64,000 bases of DNA from Cristatella mucedo (GCA_009760855.2 WPIO01000004.1:9142001-9206000); one strand, 5' to 3'; numbered from the stretch's first letter, positions 1 through 11,340 are shown. A program made the numbers and translations. The notes: generated by a model not told the origin, from the letters alone.

Positions 1-156
1 CTGCTTCGAGCTGCTAGCCGCCTCTGGCTGTTTGTTCTCGGTCGCGGGGCTGTCGCTCTCGGATGATTGCGACCGTAAGTTGGACCGCGCGAGATGCTTG
101 GCGGGCAGCTCTTTGTGGAGGGAGACAGAAGCGGCGCGACCGGGAACCATGAAAAT

Positions 157-708
157 AGTAATAATAATAATAAGACATTTGAATAGCGCCCTCAGAGAAC
201 TTATTTTTCTAGACAGTTTGCATAGACTCCAAGGTTAGCATGTCGATACGGTTAGTGATTACATGGATAGCGTCTGCTCGCACGAGCACACAACACGAAC
301 CCGGCAAATGCTGTGAGACAGGTGCGTTTCTAGCTTCTTTTTAAATGTCGTCAAGGCAGGGTGTGTCGTGACGTCAGTCAACAGTGAATTCCAGGCTTTG
401 GGAGCTTACGAACTAAATGCACTGTCTCCAAATAATTTGAGGTTGGTTCGAGGCATAGCTACACGACTTGAGTCAGAACAGCAGGTGGTGCGATGCCTAG
501 CCTGGTGGGGGAGTAGTTCTTATAGGTAGGTAGGTGCCAGAGAATGGATGGACCTCAAAGTGAGCGATAGTACCTTAAATTCGATCAGCTGCTTGAATGG
601 AAGCCAGTGCAGGTCGGCGATAAGGGGTGATGTGGCATCTAACAGACAAGCCTAGCTGCAAAGTTTCGAAGCATCTACAATCTCCTTATTACGCAGGTCG
701 AAAGGCCT
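157..708 (-). mobile_element. LINE-A 3' fragment
   Basis: On the plus strand it runs from (AAT)n through GCGCCCTCAGAGAACT (the conserved tail hairpin) into the reverse transcriptase C-terminal region. Its middle part is repeated in inverted form at 893-1022. Confidence 0.75.
409..540. repeat. Inverted duplication, left arm
   Basis: About 120 bp (AACTAAATGCACTGTCTCC to GGGGGAGTAGTTCT) that reappear reverse-complemented at 893-1022 with only a couple of mismatches. The left arm is part of a LINE-A copy. Confidence 0.85.
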
Positions 709-892
709 GCGAGTATTTATTAGTATAAATCAAGATATTACGTCATGAATGCATGGACTACCTGGCGTTATTAGCAAGCCGAGGTCGGCCAGCAGGACTG
801 GTTGGTGGGCCAGCAGCTTCTCCCCACCCCCAAATAAAAGGGTGCTACCAAGTCGCCTGCGGTCTGCTAGCACTTGCCTACCACCGGAAATG

Positions 893-1022
893 GTTTGGCC
901 TGGCTACCTATCAGAACTACTCCCCCACCAGACTAGGCATCGCACCACCTGCTGTTCTGACTCAAGTCGTGTAGCTATGCCTCGAACCAACCTCAAATTA
1001 TTTGGAGACAGTGCATTTAGTT
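893..1022. repeat. Inverted duplication, right arm
   Basis: AGAACTACTCCCCCACCAGAC through GGAGACAGTGCATTTAGTT. On the plus strand it is the RT C-terminal block of LINE-A without its 3'UTR. It stops 10 bp before the (AAT)n of the next LINE-A copy. Confidence 0.85.
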
Positions 1023-1028
1023 GGAGGC

Positions 1029-1470
1029 TATGAATAATAATAATAATAATAATAATAATACACTTGATAAAACACCCTCAGAGAACTCAATCTCTTTCTA
1101 GGCGCTTTACATTTGCTGCAAAGGAAACACGATCGAATGGTGAGGGGTATCATGCTTGCTAAACAACATGAATAACATGGTTACGGGTGACATTAACACG
1201 GTCAGCATGCAAGTATGGTTAGTGGCAGCATGCACAGTGTCAGCATGCATAAGCACATAAAGGACGAACCATGGGGACCCTCTAAATGCTGTCATAAAAA
1301 ATAGGTGCGTTTGAATTTCTTTTTAAATGCTGTCAAGTCAGGGGATGTCGTGACGCAAGTCGGGAGTGAGTTCCAGGCTTAGGAAGCATACGAACTAAAT
1401 GAACGGTCTCCAAAGGATTTGAGGTTTGTACGAGGTATACGTAAACAGTCAGATTCCATCAGGCAGGCTC
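1029..1470 (-). mobile_element. LINE-A 3' fragment
   Basis: Begins with (AAT)n and the tail GCACTTGATAAA, then the 3'UTR block with CAGCATGCAAGTATGGTTAG, then the end of the RT frame (ACGAACTAAATG...GGTCTCCAAAGGATTTGAGG). Truncated 5'. Confidence 0.85.
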
Positions 1471-2563
1471 CACAGATCCTCTGACGAGTGAGCCAGTAGT
1501 AAAAAGATGATGCAGCCCACGTCTAGGAGTTGAGCTCGAGAACGTTATATGTCGAGACGGCAAGCAAGCAGTGAAGTGCATTACCAGATTGACCTTTGCT
1601 ACATTCTTGGCCACCACCTATCGGCTAGCCGAAGCATGCCGTGGCTGGATGTGGTGCCTGGTACTGCAGTTGACCTGGTACTGCAGTTGTGGCTTGTTGG
1701 TCGTGTCGGAAAGGTGACCGTGTTCGTTGTCCTGCTGAACCTCGAGGCTGGTGGGCAGTCACACCTGGCAGCCGGCAGAATGCAGCCGTAGCTGCATCAC
1801 TGTGCAGCAGCAGCAGCTTGCTGCTGCTGCCTGCTTTGCTTGCTTGACGTTTGCAATTAGCTGCTGCCAGCCGTTGGGACGGCCACGGTTGTTTGCTAGT
1901 ATACTTGGCTAAGAGGGCCTACCAAACGTTGCATGCTGTGCTTAAAAGGACAATCAATCCGATCAGCTAGGCACGATTGAGCCGTCAACATCCTTTCTTG
2001 CCACACATGCCAGTGCCTCACGTGTATTCTTGCTTAGCGCTTCCTTTACAGCATGTGTAAATAATGGAATCTATCTCTTTCCACCGAGGAAGCAAGATGT
2101 GAATTTGCTTCCTAATTTCTTGATGCTGGCTTATGCCCGGGCTTGTGACATCGAGTGCATTCACATGCATGCTTCTGCGCATGGACAGTGACTTTTCTAT
2201 GGTTAGTTAATGAAATGTTATATAGTTAAATTTCTAAAGTTCTATAGTTAATGAAAAGAGGAAGAGAGAGATGATCACGGAAAGAGGGGGCATGCTGGTG
2301 AGAAGCTCTCGGTAGCATTGCCTATCGTTAATTAAAGCACGGCTGGTCGAGTGGCACTTTTGCGTTGTGCCACCATGGCCAAGCATTCGATGTCACAGTA
2401 CTAGATAGCAAATGATGAAACACGAAGCCGTAGTCACGTTAGAAACGATCACTGCCCGCCAAAGATAGCTTAGAGCCCTCGAGTACACTTAACACTATAA
2501 GCACTTAACAATGTAACAATTTCCTCTGTAAGCGATTGGTGCCAAACTTTTTTCCATTGAGTG
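1471..2563. other. Gene-free stretch
   Basis: Unique sequence with a CAG/CTG-rich patch at 1800-1835. An 80-codon open frame at 1549 has no support. Nothing else recognised. Confidence 0.5.
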
Positions 2564-2818
2564 TTAATTATACCACCGTCGACACGGTTGGGTCTCATCG
2601 AGTCCCCGACGAGTACACATGACCTTCAGGCCTCGTGGGAAACTTTCAAGCCGTATAGCTGATTGCCTGCCAGCCAGCTCAAGTGCTGACAGGTTTCGTC
2701 CGTACTTGGCAATGATGTCCAATAAAAGCGAAATAGTTTGGACTCGCTCTAGGATTTGAGTATGGTGGTCAGCAAAAAGCGCTGTTGGTGGCCTACGTTT
2801 GCCATCAGAAATTGACAT
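2564..2818 (-). CDS. Hypothetical small ORF, 84 aa
   Basis: Opens at ATG in AAAATGTC after a CAG-rich leader and reads MSISDGKRRPPTALFADHHT, LERVQTISLLLDIIAKYGRN and LSALELAGRQ, with a balanced, protein-like composition. No family recognised and no splice or polyA support. It could be a transposon gag piece or chance. Confidence 0.25.
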   Translation of the reverse strand: MSISDGKRRPPTALFADHHTQILERVQTISLLLDIIAKYGRNLSALELAGRQSAIRLESFPRGLKVMCTRRGLDETQPCRRWYN

Positions 2819-3119
2819 TTTCTGCTGCTTTCACTGCTGCTGCTGCTTCTGTTCCAAACGATTCTGCCATGTGCCGTGCATGCATAGTGCTGGTACAAGA
2901 ACTTTGGAATCAACACAAATCTTGAATAGTGATGTGTGTCACAAAATCAAGGTCAGCAAATACTATTATATAATATACTACAATAATTACTACAAATAAT
3001 ACTGCCAGGTAGTATTACCGTTAATGTGAGAAGCAATACATGCTATACATTGTTTGTGCTGCCACCTTGGCCCACTGGGTGTCAAAAACAAGAAAATTTA
3101 ACTTGGTTGGCGATATCTA

Positions 3120-3480
3120 GCTGCTCATGAATAGCTGCATTTTTCTAAAGCTAGTTTTTGGTAGCACCATCAGAGCATGGAGAAGAATGTTATGGTGTGC
3201 CGAGTGTCCCCATCTGGAAACACGAATCTAGTTAACTGTCTTTGGACACTTCTTCAGGAGCGATCGAGCTTTAAGTCATCCGGTTACAGTGCAGGCGTAT
3301 GCCAAACGTGGCTCGAGGCAAGAAATCGATTTCGAGCTGGTCGAGTGAGAAAGTAGCCAGCCAGAATTTCTTACTGAAAAAGAGCTTCGCAGACGCTCGA
3401 AACTGCTTATTAGAGGAGTCTTTGCCAAGCACCCGAGAGGCAAAAACCGAGGTCATCTTGTCAAGACCTGGGAAACATTT
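3120..3480 (-). repeat. Fourth member of the 42-43 kb repeat family
   Basis: TTTTTGGTAGCACCATCAGAGC is nearly the same as the stretch at 42838, and CTTCAGGAGC, AACGTGGCTCGAGGCAAGAAAT track the plus strand of 42930-43020. No open frame of note. Confidence 0.5.
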
Positions 3481-3532
3481 TAAAATAGTTCTTTGTTGCC
3501 TCATCTACTTGAATGCAATGTTGGGTCATTTC

Positions 3533-3648
3533 TTTACGATGCTCGCCTTCTACGACCAGGGTCGTGGGCTCAATTCCTGCGGCATCCACAAAGTGCCTGG
3601 ATAGAGATTCTCTTTGTTCGTAGCACAAATGAATTATGTTTACAATTA
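3533..3648 (+). mobile_element. SINE-2 (tRNA-derived), 5'-worn
   Basis: CGACCAGGGTCGTGGGCTCAATTCCTGCGG covers the B-box region. It is followed by TGCCTGGATAGAGATTCTCT and GCACAAATGAATTATG, the shared tail. Confidence 0.65.
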
Positions 3649-4347
3649 TATATGGCGTCATCGGTTTCTTGCATCGTTTGGAATCATTTCAGGCTTATTT
3701 TTTGCACACTCTAAATAGGCGTGCTTCATCCTTGATGATTGCTTCTAAAATTCCCGACGCAGTTGATGCATTTTTAACTAGGGTGATACTTGGTTTATTC
3801 TGAAACTTTTACTTCACAATTCAAAGACGATGCCATAAAATAATATCCTTCGGAAGTGGCGACTATTTCAGAAGCCCGAAACAGCCCCACGTACTTCAAA
3901 AAAAGGGTCAATATGCATGTTTTCTGAACCTGGAAAGAAAACCAATGGGATAGATAGTATGCATGAATCTTACAAGCTTGGCTGACTTACGGAAATCCTT
4001 TGTTGTGGTGAAATTTGTGGGCCTGCAGTCCATGAAATATAAACTATTGGCTGATAGGAAGTATCCTGATACCCAGAGTTCGCCAAGTTTGTGTGCCAGA
4101 GCTATTCACTGAGAAGACCGCCTCCACAGCTAGTCACTAGAAACTAGGCTTTGAGGTCGCTATAGAAAACTCCCCTCGTAACACCCACTTAGTCTGTGTG
4201 TCTTAGTGGAGTTACAGACGGAGAGGATTACATAATACACACGTACGTACATACATTCATACATACTCAGAGAACTGAGGCTACACTGTACATACACAAG
4301 TTGATAATTCCATCAATAATAGGTACTGACTGATCCTAAAGGATATG

Positions 4348-4484
4348 TAATTCATTTGTATAGCGCCCCAAGAGAACTTAGTCTTTATTCAGCGCTTCAC
4401 ATATGCCATGGAGCTCGAGCCCACGACCTCAGCCAGGCCTTGGTCCCCGGGGCGAGCACCTTAACCACTGTGCCAAACCAGTGC
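4348..4484 (-). mobile_element. SINE-2, full copy
   Basis: Minus strand: CTGGTTTGGCACAGTGGTTAAGG (A-box-like), GAGGTCGTGGGCTCGAGC (B-box-like), GAAGCGCTGAATAAAGACTA and TTGGGGCGCTATACAAATG. Immediately before the first copy of the 203-bp duplication region. Confidence 0.82.
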
Positions 4485-4601
4485 GGCACTCTTCATCAGT
4501 CGCGAAGCTACCCTTAAGCCGACAAAGAAGTGACTCGGGAGACGATGCTGTAGTCGGCTAGTAGATAGTAGATAGTAGATATATAGTAGATAGCTAGTAG
4601 A

Positions 4602-4804
4602 TCTGTAGTCGGCGGCGAGCTCATCGTCCGAACTACCCACTCTGTCCTCCTCAGAGCTATCGAGGCGTTTCAGCTGGCTGCCAAACATCTGCTCGAAGGG
4701 GCCGTAGAGCCCGTAGCCTGATGTCGAGCCGTCTCGAATGCGTCAGGCTGAGCGAAGGCACCTGGCCCGAGGTGCGCCACGGTGCTGTCCTTGTCACAGT
4801 GAAG
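4602..4804. repeat. Perfect 203-bp direct duplication, copy 1
   Basis: Identical at every base to 5904-6106, offset 1302. Flanks differ (a TAGATAG-rich run before, TAGGCATTTCTCGG after). The minus strand holds an open stretch GLYGPFEQMFGSQLKRLD...SSDDELAADY with acidic, protein-like composition. Confidence 0.9.
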
Positions 4805-5127
4805 AGTAGGCATTTCTCGGCTCGAAGTGAGCGCTCCAACCTGTCCCACAGATTCTCAGCAGCAGCAGCAGGGTTAAGATCGAGAGATCGACTCAACCAA
4901 CTAAGGACTCGAAGACGCCTGAGTCTTGAACGAATTGCTTCGTTTCCCTCGCAGTATGCTTAGGTCATCGTCCCTTTTCCAAATGTGAATGTCCTCCACC
5001 GCGGGAGCTCTGGCACTGGGCTACGAAACATTTTGGACGTCTACGAGCACGTTTCTATCCACGATGCCGTTATTTCGGTGAAGATTTTCGATTCCGGAAG
5101 CCGAAAAACGTCAAACAAGCACACTGC

Positions 5128-5306
5128 GAGCCGTGATGGCACACTAGGTAAGGCGGTTGCGTTCACGACCTCGGCCCCGAGGTCGTGGGTTCGATTCCTG
5201 TGGTGGGCGATTCTTTATTGCCACTGCAAGCGGTGGTGATAGCCGTAAAGGCTCTTCTGTCGCTATACAAAAAGAGGCTGTTTAATCAGCTAGGATTTTT
5301 TTTTTA
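5128..5306 (+). mobile_element. SINE-1 (tRNA-derived), full copy
   Basis: GCCGTGATGGCACACTAGGTAAGG resembles a tRNA A-box region and GGTTCGATTCC at 5188-5198 is a perfect B box. Between them at 5164-5187 is an 11-bp perfect inverted repeat. The body ends CGCTATACAAA...AATCAGCTAGGA and a T run. Confidence 0.85.
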
Positions 5307-5903
5307 CCACCACCATAGGTAAGCACTGCTTCCCGGGATCGTAAATTCACTTTGTCGCTTTTTGGAATGCGTCATCAGTCGTCAGGTGTAAAATGGGTAA
5401 AGTGTTGACTGCTCATTGCAAACCGCCTTTTCGTTGCAGCTCAAAATAATAAATACAGTTTGCGGTCACATCTATTTATTCTTCTATAAATGCCATGCTC
5501 CAAAAGCCTCACGGCCGCCGAACTGGGCCAATGGGGCCCGCCTATAGGGAGAGACGGGTGCACGCTGTCCCGCCATTTCAGGAAACCCCGCCAAGTGCTA
5601 TGCTGCCAATGCAAGTGTAGTCTGGTGCCGGAATTACACGTCCTGTCTTAAGCCGTGTTCCGCACCTCGATCGGTCAACCGGCTGAGATTTGGATCTCAC
5701 AGGGAGAGGGGAATCCCATTAATCCTCACGTGAGCGGGATATGCTGAGAATGCGTACTTCTCTACACAAACACGTGAGCTACTGCCACCTTGCCACTATA
5801 AAGGAAGCGCTACTATCAATAAGGAATATAGACCACCGCATGGGGGGCTGTATGGGCCAGTTTCGCTTCTTCTGCACTCTGAGCGAGCTGATCCTAGTCG
5901 CTC

Positions 5904-6106
5904 TCTGTAGTCGGCGGCGAGCTCATCGTCCGAACTACCCACTCTGTCCTCCTCAGAGCTATCGAGGCGTTTCAGCTGGCTGCCAAACATCTGCTCGAAG
6001 GGGCCGTAGAGCCCGTAGCCTGATGTCGAGCCGTCTCGAATGCGTCAGGCTGAGCGAAGGCACCTGGCCCGAGGTGCGCCACGGTGCTGTCCTTGTCACA
6101 GTGAAG
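5904..6106. repeat. Perfect 203-bp direct duplication, copy 2
   Basis: Second copy. After it the sequences run TAGGCAT... in both places but then diverge. Between the copies lie a SINE-1 and about 600 bp of unmatched sequence. Confidence 0.9.
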
Positions 6107-6352
6107 CAAGCTAGGCATCCCGGATCGATCGATGACATTCGGCAGGGCAGTCCGAACTTGTCTTCGCCGCCGCCGCGTCGTCCCGTCGTTGGCGAAGCCT
6201 CGAGCCACTTATTACCTAACGTTTCCTGCGGATCGGCAGGTACTCGGCCGGCCGCTCGAAGTCATGGTTACCCTTAAGATGTCTACCTCTTCAACGTCCC
6301 ACGGCCGACCTACCGATATCGGAACGAGTGAGGCCGCACCCCCTTAACCGGT

Positions 6353-6485
6353 GGGCATGCCTGGTTTATCCCAGGAGTTAACGTGCTCGCCTTTGACGGC
6401 AAAGGTCGTGGGCTCGAGCTCTTCGGTATATTAAAGCCGCTGGATAGAGTTCCCTTAGAGCGCTATGTAAACGAATAACATACCT
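6353..6485 (+). mobile_element. SINE-2
   Basis: GCCTGGTTTATCCCAGGAGTTAA, GTGGGCTCGAGCTC, CTGGATAGAGTTCCCTTAGA and GCGCTATGTAAACGAATAAC. The A-box region has drifted. Confidence 0.7.
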
Positions 6486-6639
6486 GGCAGGTTTGGCAAA
6501 ATCCCGCAACGCCCCTGCTCGTATTAACCCAATAAGTGGACTCGTGCGTTCGCTCTACGGCAGCTCGGCGGCTGCCGTCGTCGCGGTATCATGTGAGGGA
6601 TTATTTTCGGCGGGCTGGTGGTACGAGCTTCGCATATCG

Positions 6640-6900
6640 ATTCACGCAGCCCGGTTGAGGGCGAGGGTAGCTGTAGAGGACGCTGTAGAATGTGCTCTCT
6701 GGCTGTCCAGCCTCACCGGTGGGTCGGCGCGCGACGCAGCTAGCGTAGTTTCATTCGGAGGCGAGGTCATTCTGCCCTCTTGCTCTACGGTCATGGTCCG
6801 ATGCCGAGGTCGCTGGCGTCGGTAGAGACGCAGAAAGGCTCGGCAGTCACCTGAGCAGGCGAGCACCTGAGGGGGCCAAAACCGCCTCGAGTTGCACGAA
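6640..6900 (-). pseudogene. Gypsy RNase H scrap
   Basis: The minus strand reads PFCVSTDASDLGIG, then after a frame change VEQEGRMTS, matching the RNase H start (TDAS..G.GAVL.QEG) of Gypsy polyproteins. Nothing else of the element is clear on either side. Confidence 0.45.
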
Positions 6901-7850
6901 GCCCTAAGCGCGTGCTCCATCCTCCACCTGACCTCCATCCCCCAGGTTGTCCTCGGTACAAGTACTTAATTCGCCAGGGGTCGGCGAAAACAGCAAAGCC
7001 CTTTAGAAAGGGGTTCGACGAATTGCCGAAATCCACCGCAATACACTCAAAGCTAAAAATCGACAGAATTGCGGCGGCGTCGAGCTTAAATTTTGGGTGA
7101 ACATCGTTTACTCCGTCGATATTATGTACACAACAAATTTCATGCCATTGTGCACACGAGAGCTCATGGAAATGGGCTGCAAAGATTGAACAGCGACTCA
7201 CCCCAATCCACTTAGCCACCTCAAAACCACCACACATCGACTGCGCCAAGCTCCAAAAGTTTGTAACATAAAACTACGAAATTTCAAGTGTACCCTAAAA
7301 ATTGCCTCGCATTGCCAGAGTGCACGTATGCAAAATGGCTTGAATTTTTGTGGGTGTGCACTAATTGCAGTTCGCTTTAACGTGCAATAGAAACTGGAGC
7401 CTCAGTATCATATATTTCTAGTCGTTTTGCGGTGGATTACTGTATTGGCCGTTTCAGTCGATTGGCAGAGAATACCTGTTCAAATGCAACTGAAACTGTG
7501 TAAGCACGCGCATCACAAGTGTACTGTTATGTGCAATCAAGAAAGAGCTTTTTGCCTAGGATTTACTTCGCTTTGCAGTAGAATGCGGTGGGCGTCGGTA
7601 TTTGCGGATTTGCTGCGCCTGTCAACCTCGCCTCTTCGTGACTGAGAGCAGACATGTATATCTACCACGTGTTCGCCTCGAACGTCGGTACGGAATCGAG
7701 GGCCTTGAGCTCCTTTGCGGCTCAAGGATGCTGGCCGCTGGCCCCTCGCCAAAATCCTGCTGCTGCGATTTAAAACGTATGCAATGTTCGCCTTCGGGCT
7801 CAGAAAAATGTAATTGAGCCCGTTGTGACCTTTACAAGTCAGCAACTAAG

Positions 7851-8322
7851 ATAATAATAATAATAATAATATAATAATAATGCACTTGATAAAGCGCCCT
7901 CAGAGAACTCAATCTCTTTCTAGGCGCTTTACATTTGCTGCAAAGGGAAATGCGATTGAATGGTGAGTAATATCATGCTTGATAAACAACATGAATAACA
8001 TGGTTAGGGGTGACATGCACAGGGTCAGCATGCAAATGTAGTTAGTAGCAGCATGCAGTGTCAGCACGCATAAGCGCATGAAGGACAATTTACAGGGACG
8101 CACTAAATGCTGTCCTAAATAGGTGCTTTTTAAGTTCTTTTTAGATGTGGTCAAGTCAGGGGATGTTCTGACGCAAGTCGGGAGTGAGTTCCAGATTCTG
8201 GGAGCATACGAACTAAATGCACGGTCTCCAAAGGATTAGAGATGTGTACGAGTTATTCGTAAACTGTTGGATTCCGAAAAGCGGGTGGTACGATGCTTGA
8301 CCTGGTGAGGGATTAGATCTAA
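7851..8322 (-). mobile_element. LINE-A 3' fragment
   Basis: (ATA)n tail, hairpin, 3'UTR and RT C-terminus in the usual order. Homology stops in GGTGGTACGATGC...GGGATTAGATCT; the next 140 bp are unmatched. Confidence 0.85.
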
Positions 8323-8575
8323 TGTCAACGACAAGGTCTCTCACGATGAGAAAGGTATGACAGGCCTTACCTCGACAAGAAATCCAATGTCGAAACTGTC
8401 CGGTCACTCGAAAAAACCGCCGTTGGCCGCAGTCCTTTAGGTTGTGTCGGACTGCTAGGCACGTGCACACAAGGGGCGCTTTTTCCTTGAGCAGACGTTC
8501 CTTTAATCACTAAAACACACGCACATATTTACATATGCATATGGATATATATGTATATATATATCATATATATAT

Positions 8576-8712
8576 ATAGTTCATGTGTAAAGTGCACTAA
8601 GAAAAAGTAATCCCTATCCAGGCGCTTTGCATATGCCGCAGGGCGAGAGCCTACGACCTTGGTCATTGATAGCGAGCATCTTACCCCTGGGCCAAACAAA
8701 AGCATCGGCACC
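8576..8712 (-). mobile_element. SINE-2, diverged
   Basis: TAGTTCATGTGTAAAGTGCA, AGGCGCTTTGCATATGCCGC, GAGCCTACGACCTTGG and TTACCCCTGGGCCAAAC in reverse order. Next to a TA microsatellite at 8538-8577. Confidence 0.65.
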
Positions 8713-9589
8713 TAACAGATCGGACGGCTGTGCAGATGCTATCTCAGGCACCGAAGGTGCAGATTTACTTCCCAAAACTGAGGCGTCACGGACTGGAATT
8801 CAGTGCCGAAACTCTTGTGCAACGACAGCGTTTATTTTGCTACCGACTCGGGCCCAGCCTTTCCAGGCCGTCATTCGCTGTTACTTCCATGTACAGCTGC
8901 GTTTACACGACAGACATTCCCACAGGTTTTGGACTGATTTCCCACAGATTTGGGTTACTGCGCCATCATACGTCTCAGCATTTTGGGGGAGGAGCCAAGT
9001 CTGCAGACTCTCATGAAGGAGAATCTGCCTCAACTTCCCGGCTCCTTGTTTGTCCAGCCGACCAATCAAAACCCCGAGGCTCGTCGCATCCAACCCACGG
9101 CCAAAATAAAAACGGCTGACGTTCATAGGCTCGAGTATATTGAGGCGGTCAGAGCAAGTCCTTGAATATAGAATGCTTATATGTTGTAACCAATGCTTCA
9201 GCGTTTTCTACATAGAATACCCCGTGCTTCTATTTATGAAATCCACCAACAAACACGTTACGGCGCACATTACGTAGCCCTATATACCAGCACACTCGTA
9301 ACGGCGAATATCAGTTGGTTTTTCTTCCTTTCCTGAAAAAGCTTTTGTAAAATTTTTATCTTCCTTTTACTTATATTCCTCTTATGATACTCTACAGTGA
9401 TTGGCTGCAGCGGCGAACTCAACTGCTGCCTGCATTGGATTGGCGTCTTTCCGGGGAAACCCTCTTTCATACGATTCCTCCTGGATTAGAGCACGGGCAG
9501 TGGGCGGGACTAAGTTGGCCGTCAAATCTGTCATGGGCGGGGCTAAATCTGTCGAGTTAAACGTCCTAACTAGTAATGTAATGTAATGG

Positions 9590-10042
9590 ATCTGTATTTA
9601 ACTCCACAAAGACTAGGTGGGTGTTACGTAGAGGAGTTTTGTATAGCGAACTCACTGCCTAAGCGGCTTTCGGTACGCATTCGGTAGCCAGCAGACTTCA
9701 TCTCACGCAACAAAGAGAAAGTGGGCAGCATAGCGGAGTCCGAAGAGCAGTTGAGGTAGTGAGTAGCATGGAAGTAGCTGCTCACGACCGCTGGAAAGAA
9801 TGTGCCATAGTCGGCAGAAGGAGAGTAGTTGTCGTTTCGTCGAAATCGTAGAAGCGAGTTCCACAGTCTAGGACCTGCAGAGAGCTAAAGTTTCTGTCGC
9901 CAACGGTCTTTAAGCGGAGGAAAGGGAATAGCTAATTTATTGTCCATACAGGACCTGAGAGCACGAGGAGGCTGAAACTGGTGCAGCAGTTCAGCTAGGT
10001 ACGAAGGAGCCAAGCCGTGGCGGGCCTTGTGGGTTAACTAAT
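9590..10042 (-). mobile_element. LINE-B copy, older and 5'-truncated
   Basis: Follows the same track as the other two copies (AACTCCACAAAG, CCTAAGCGGCTTTCGGTACG, GTGGCGGGCCTTGTGGGTTA) with more substitutions and small indels. It stops at about the same 5' point as the 53.4-kb copy. Confidence 0.85.
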
Positions 10043-11190
10043 AGGGAAGTCTGCGTCTGTCAAGAAGAGAGATGCCGTGGAAAGGCAGCTTTAAGCACCG
10101 CATTTACCCAGAAATGCACCCTCCCCTAGAGGGTGACATCGGGTGAGCATGCCGTTCTCTGAGTCAGCCACAATGAGAATGAATGAATGAATGCCGGCCG
10201 GCAGTAGCGGAACGGAACGCGGCAGCAACGATGACCGCCCGTGCCTTAACGAAACAAGTCGGTATCCGTAGCGTACAGATGTCTATTTGACTGCTACTGA
10301 GGATGACAGGCGTTCAGCAGCAGCCGTGGCGTGCACCAACTCTCGCACGGCTAGGATTAGTGGCTATGTAGGGATTTTCATCTAGGGGAGACATGATCTG
10401 CAACTTTGTATGCGGGAGGCAAAACCATGGAGATTTTCACGTAGGCTGGCCAAGCGAATAATGAATATTATTTTGAAGCACTATAGTGTGTGTTCAACAC
10501 GAACTCGGCGGTTACTCGTCTAGTGGAATTCAGATATATTATCGCCTTGGTAACGGTCAAGGGGGCGGAGGAATGGGGCGGCCCAGGTGGCTGCCCCACT
10601 GTAAGATGGAAGCACATGCCCCCCTGGCGCTCCACTGGGTCCGCCACTGGATTAAATGACTCGGCCGGGCGTCTTCTTTCAGCTCTCGGCTTCGTATTCG
10701 CGCTGCACCTCGGAATGGCCGGCTTATTCATTACCTTGTATGTGTCAAGCACACTCGGTAACTTTCCGTCATCGAGGAGTGCCTTTCTAGTCTGTGGACA
10801 GGTGCAATCCACAGTTGCCCGCGCTGGCATGCTCTCTGGGCGACAGCAGTTGCTATGACTAAAAGAATCAGCCAGTAGTGGCTTCTGACCGAGGCGATGG
10901 CCAACGCAGTCGCCAGGAGCGACTCGGTGCAGAGACTTGGACATCTTGTCGCTAAACTAGCCTGCCTGTCTCGTGGCCAAAACGTTACTCCGATGGCTCT
11001 ATCTCGGGCATAGCTGACCGCACAAAAATAGGAATCAACGTGCGATGCAACTCGCTCACGTTGAGATCTTTGTGGCAGAGCCCGTTGGCAGAAATTCTCC
11101 GCCAGGCGGAGCCGGCAGCGTTTTTCCGATGGCTTGTAGCCATAACCTTCGAAATTTGACCCAGATGCCTGGGCTACAAAAGTGCAACAG
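10043..11190. other. Gene-free, overlapping-ORF stretch
   Basis: GC-balanced sequence with long overlapping ORFs on both strands (10468-11222) that lack family motifs. A TGAATGAATGAATG run lies at 10182-10195. The phrase GGGTCCGCCACTGGATT at 10638 is of a kind often seen in decayed transposons. Confidence 0.4.
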
Positions 11191-11195
11191 TATAT

Positions 11196-11336
11196 ATATA
11201 ATTCATTTATATTGCGCCCCAAGAGAACTTAAACTCTACTCAGGCGCTTCACATATGCCTCGGGGCTCGAGCCCACGACCTCAGTCAGACCTTGGTCGGA
11301 GCGAGCACCTTAACCACTAGACCAAACCAGCTCGGC
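11196..11336 (-). mobile_element. SINE-2, full copy
   Basis: Minus strand: GCCGAGCTGGTTTGGTCTAG, TGGTTAAGGTGCTCGCTCC, GAGGTCGTGGGCTCGAGCCC, AAGTTCTCTTGGGGCGCAAT. One of the best preserved copies. Confidence 0.85.
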
Positions 11337-11340
11337 AGCA

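Noticed and set aside
1-74. Possible terminal part of an exon ending at a GTAAGT donor
   Set aside because: Open frame too short and unrecognised; the window edge prevents a check.
5160-5200. True tRNA gene at the B box
   Set aside because: No acceptor-stem pairing or anticodon loop; it is the head of SINE-1, which recurs in the window.
5544-5557. CTATAGGGAGAG, like the end of a T7 promoter (vector contamination?)
   Set aside because: Only the last dozen bases agree and the upstream TAATACGACTCA part is absent; chance in a genomic context.
6791-7249. 152-aa minus ORF as a host gene
   Set aside because: Only its last 30 residues are recognisable and they are Gypsy RNase H; the rest has no signal.
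10468-11222. Three overlapping ORFs of 120-163 aa on both strands
   Set aside because: No family motif in any frame, no splice structure, and GC content favours chance ORFs.
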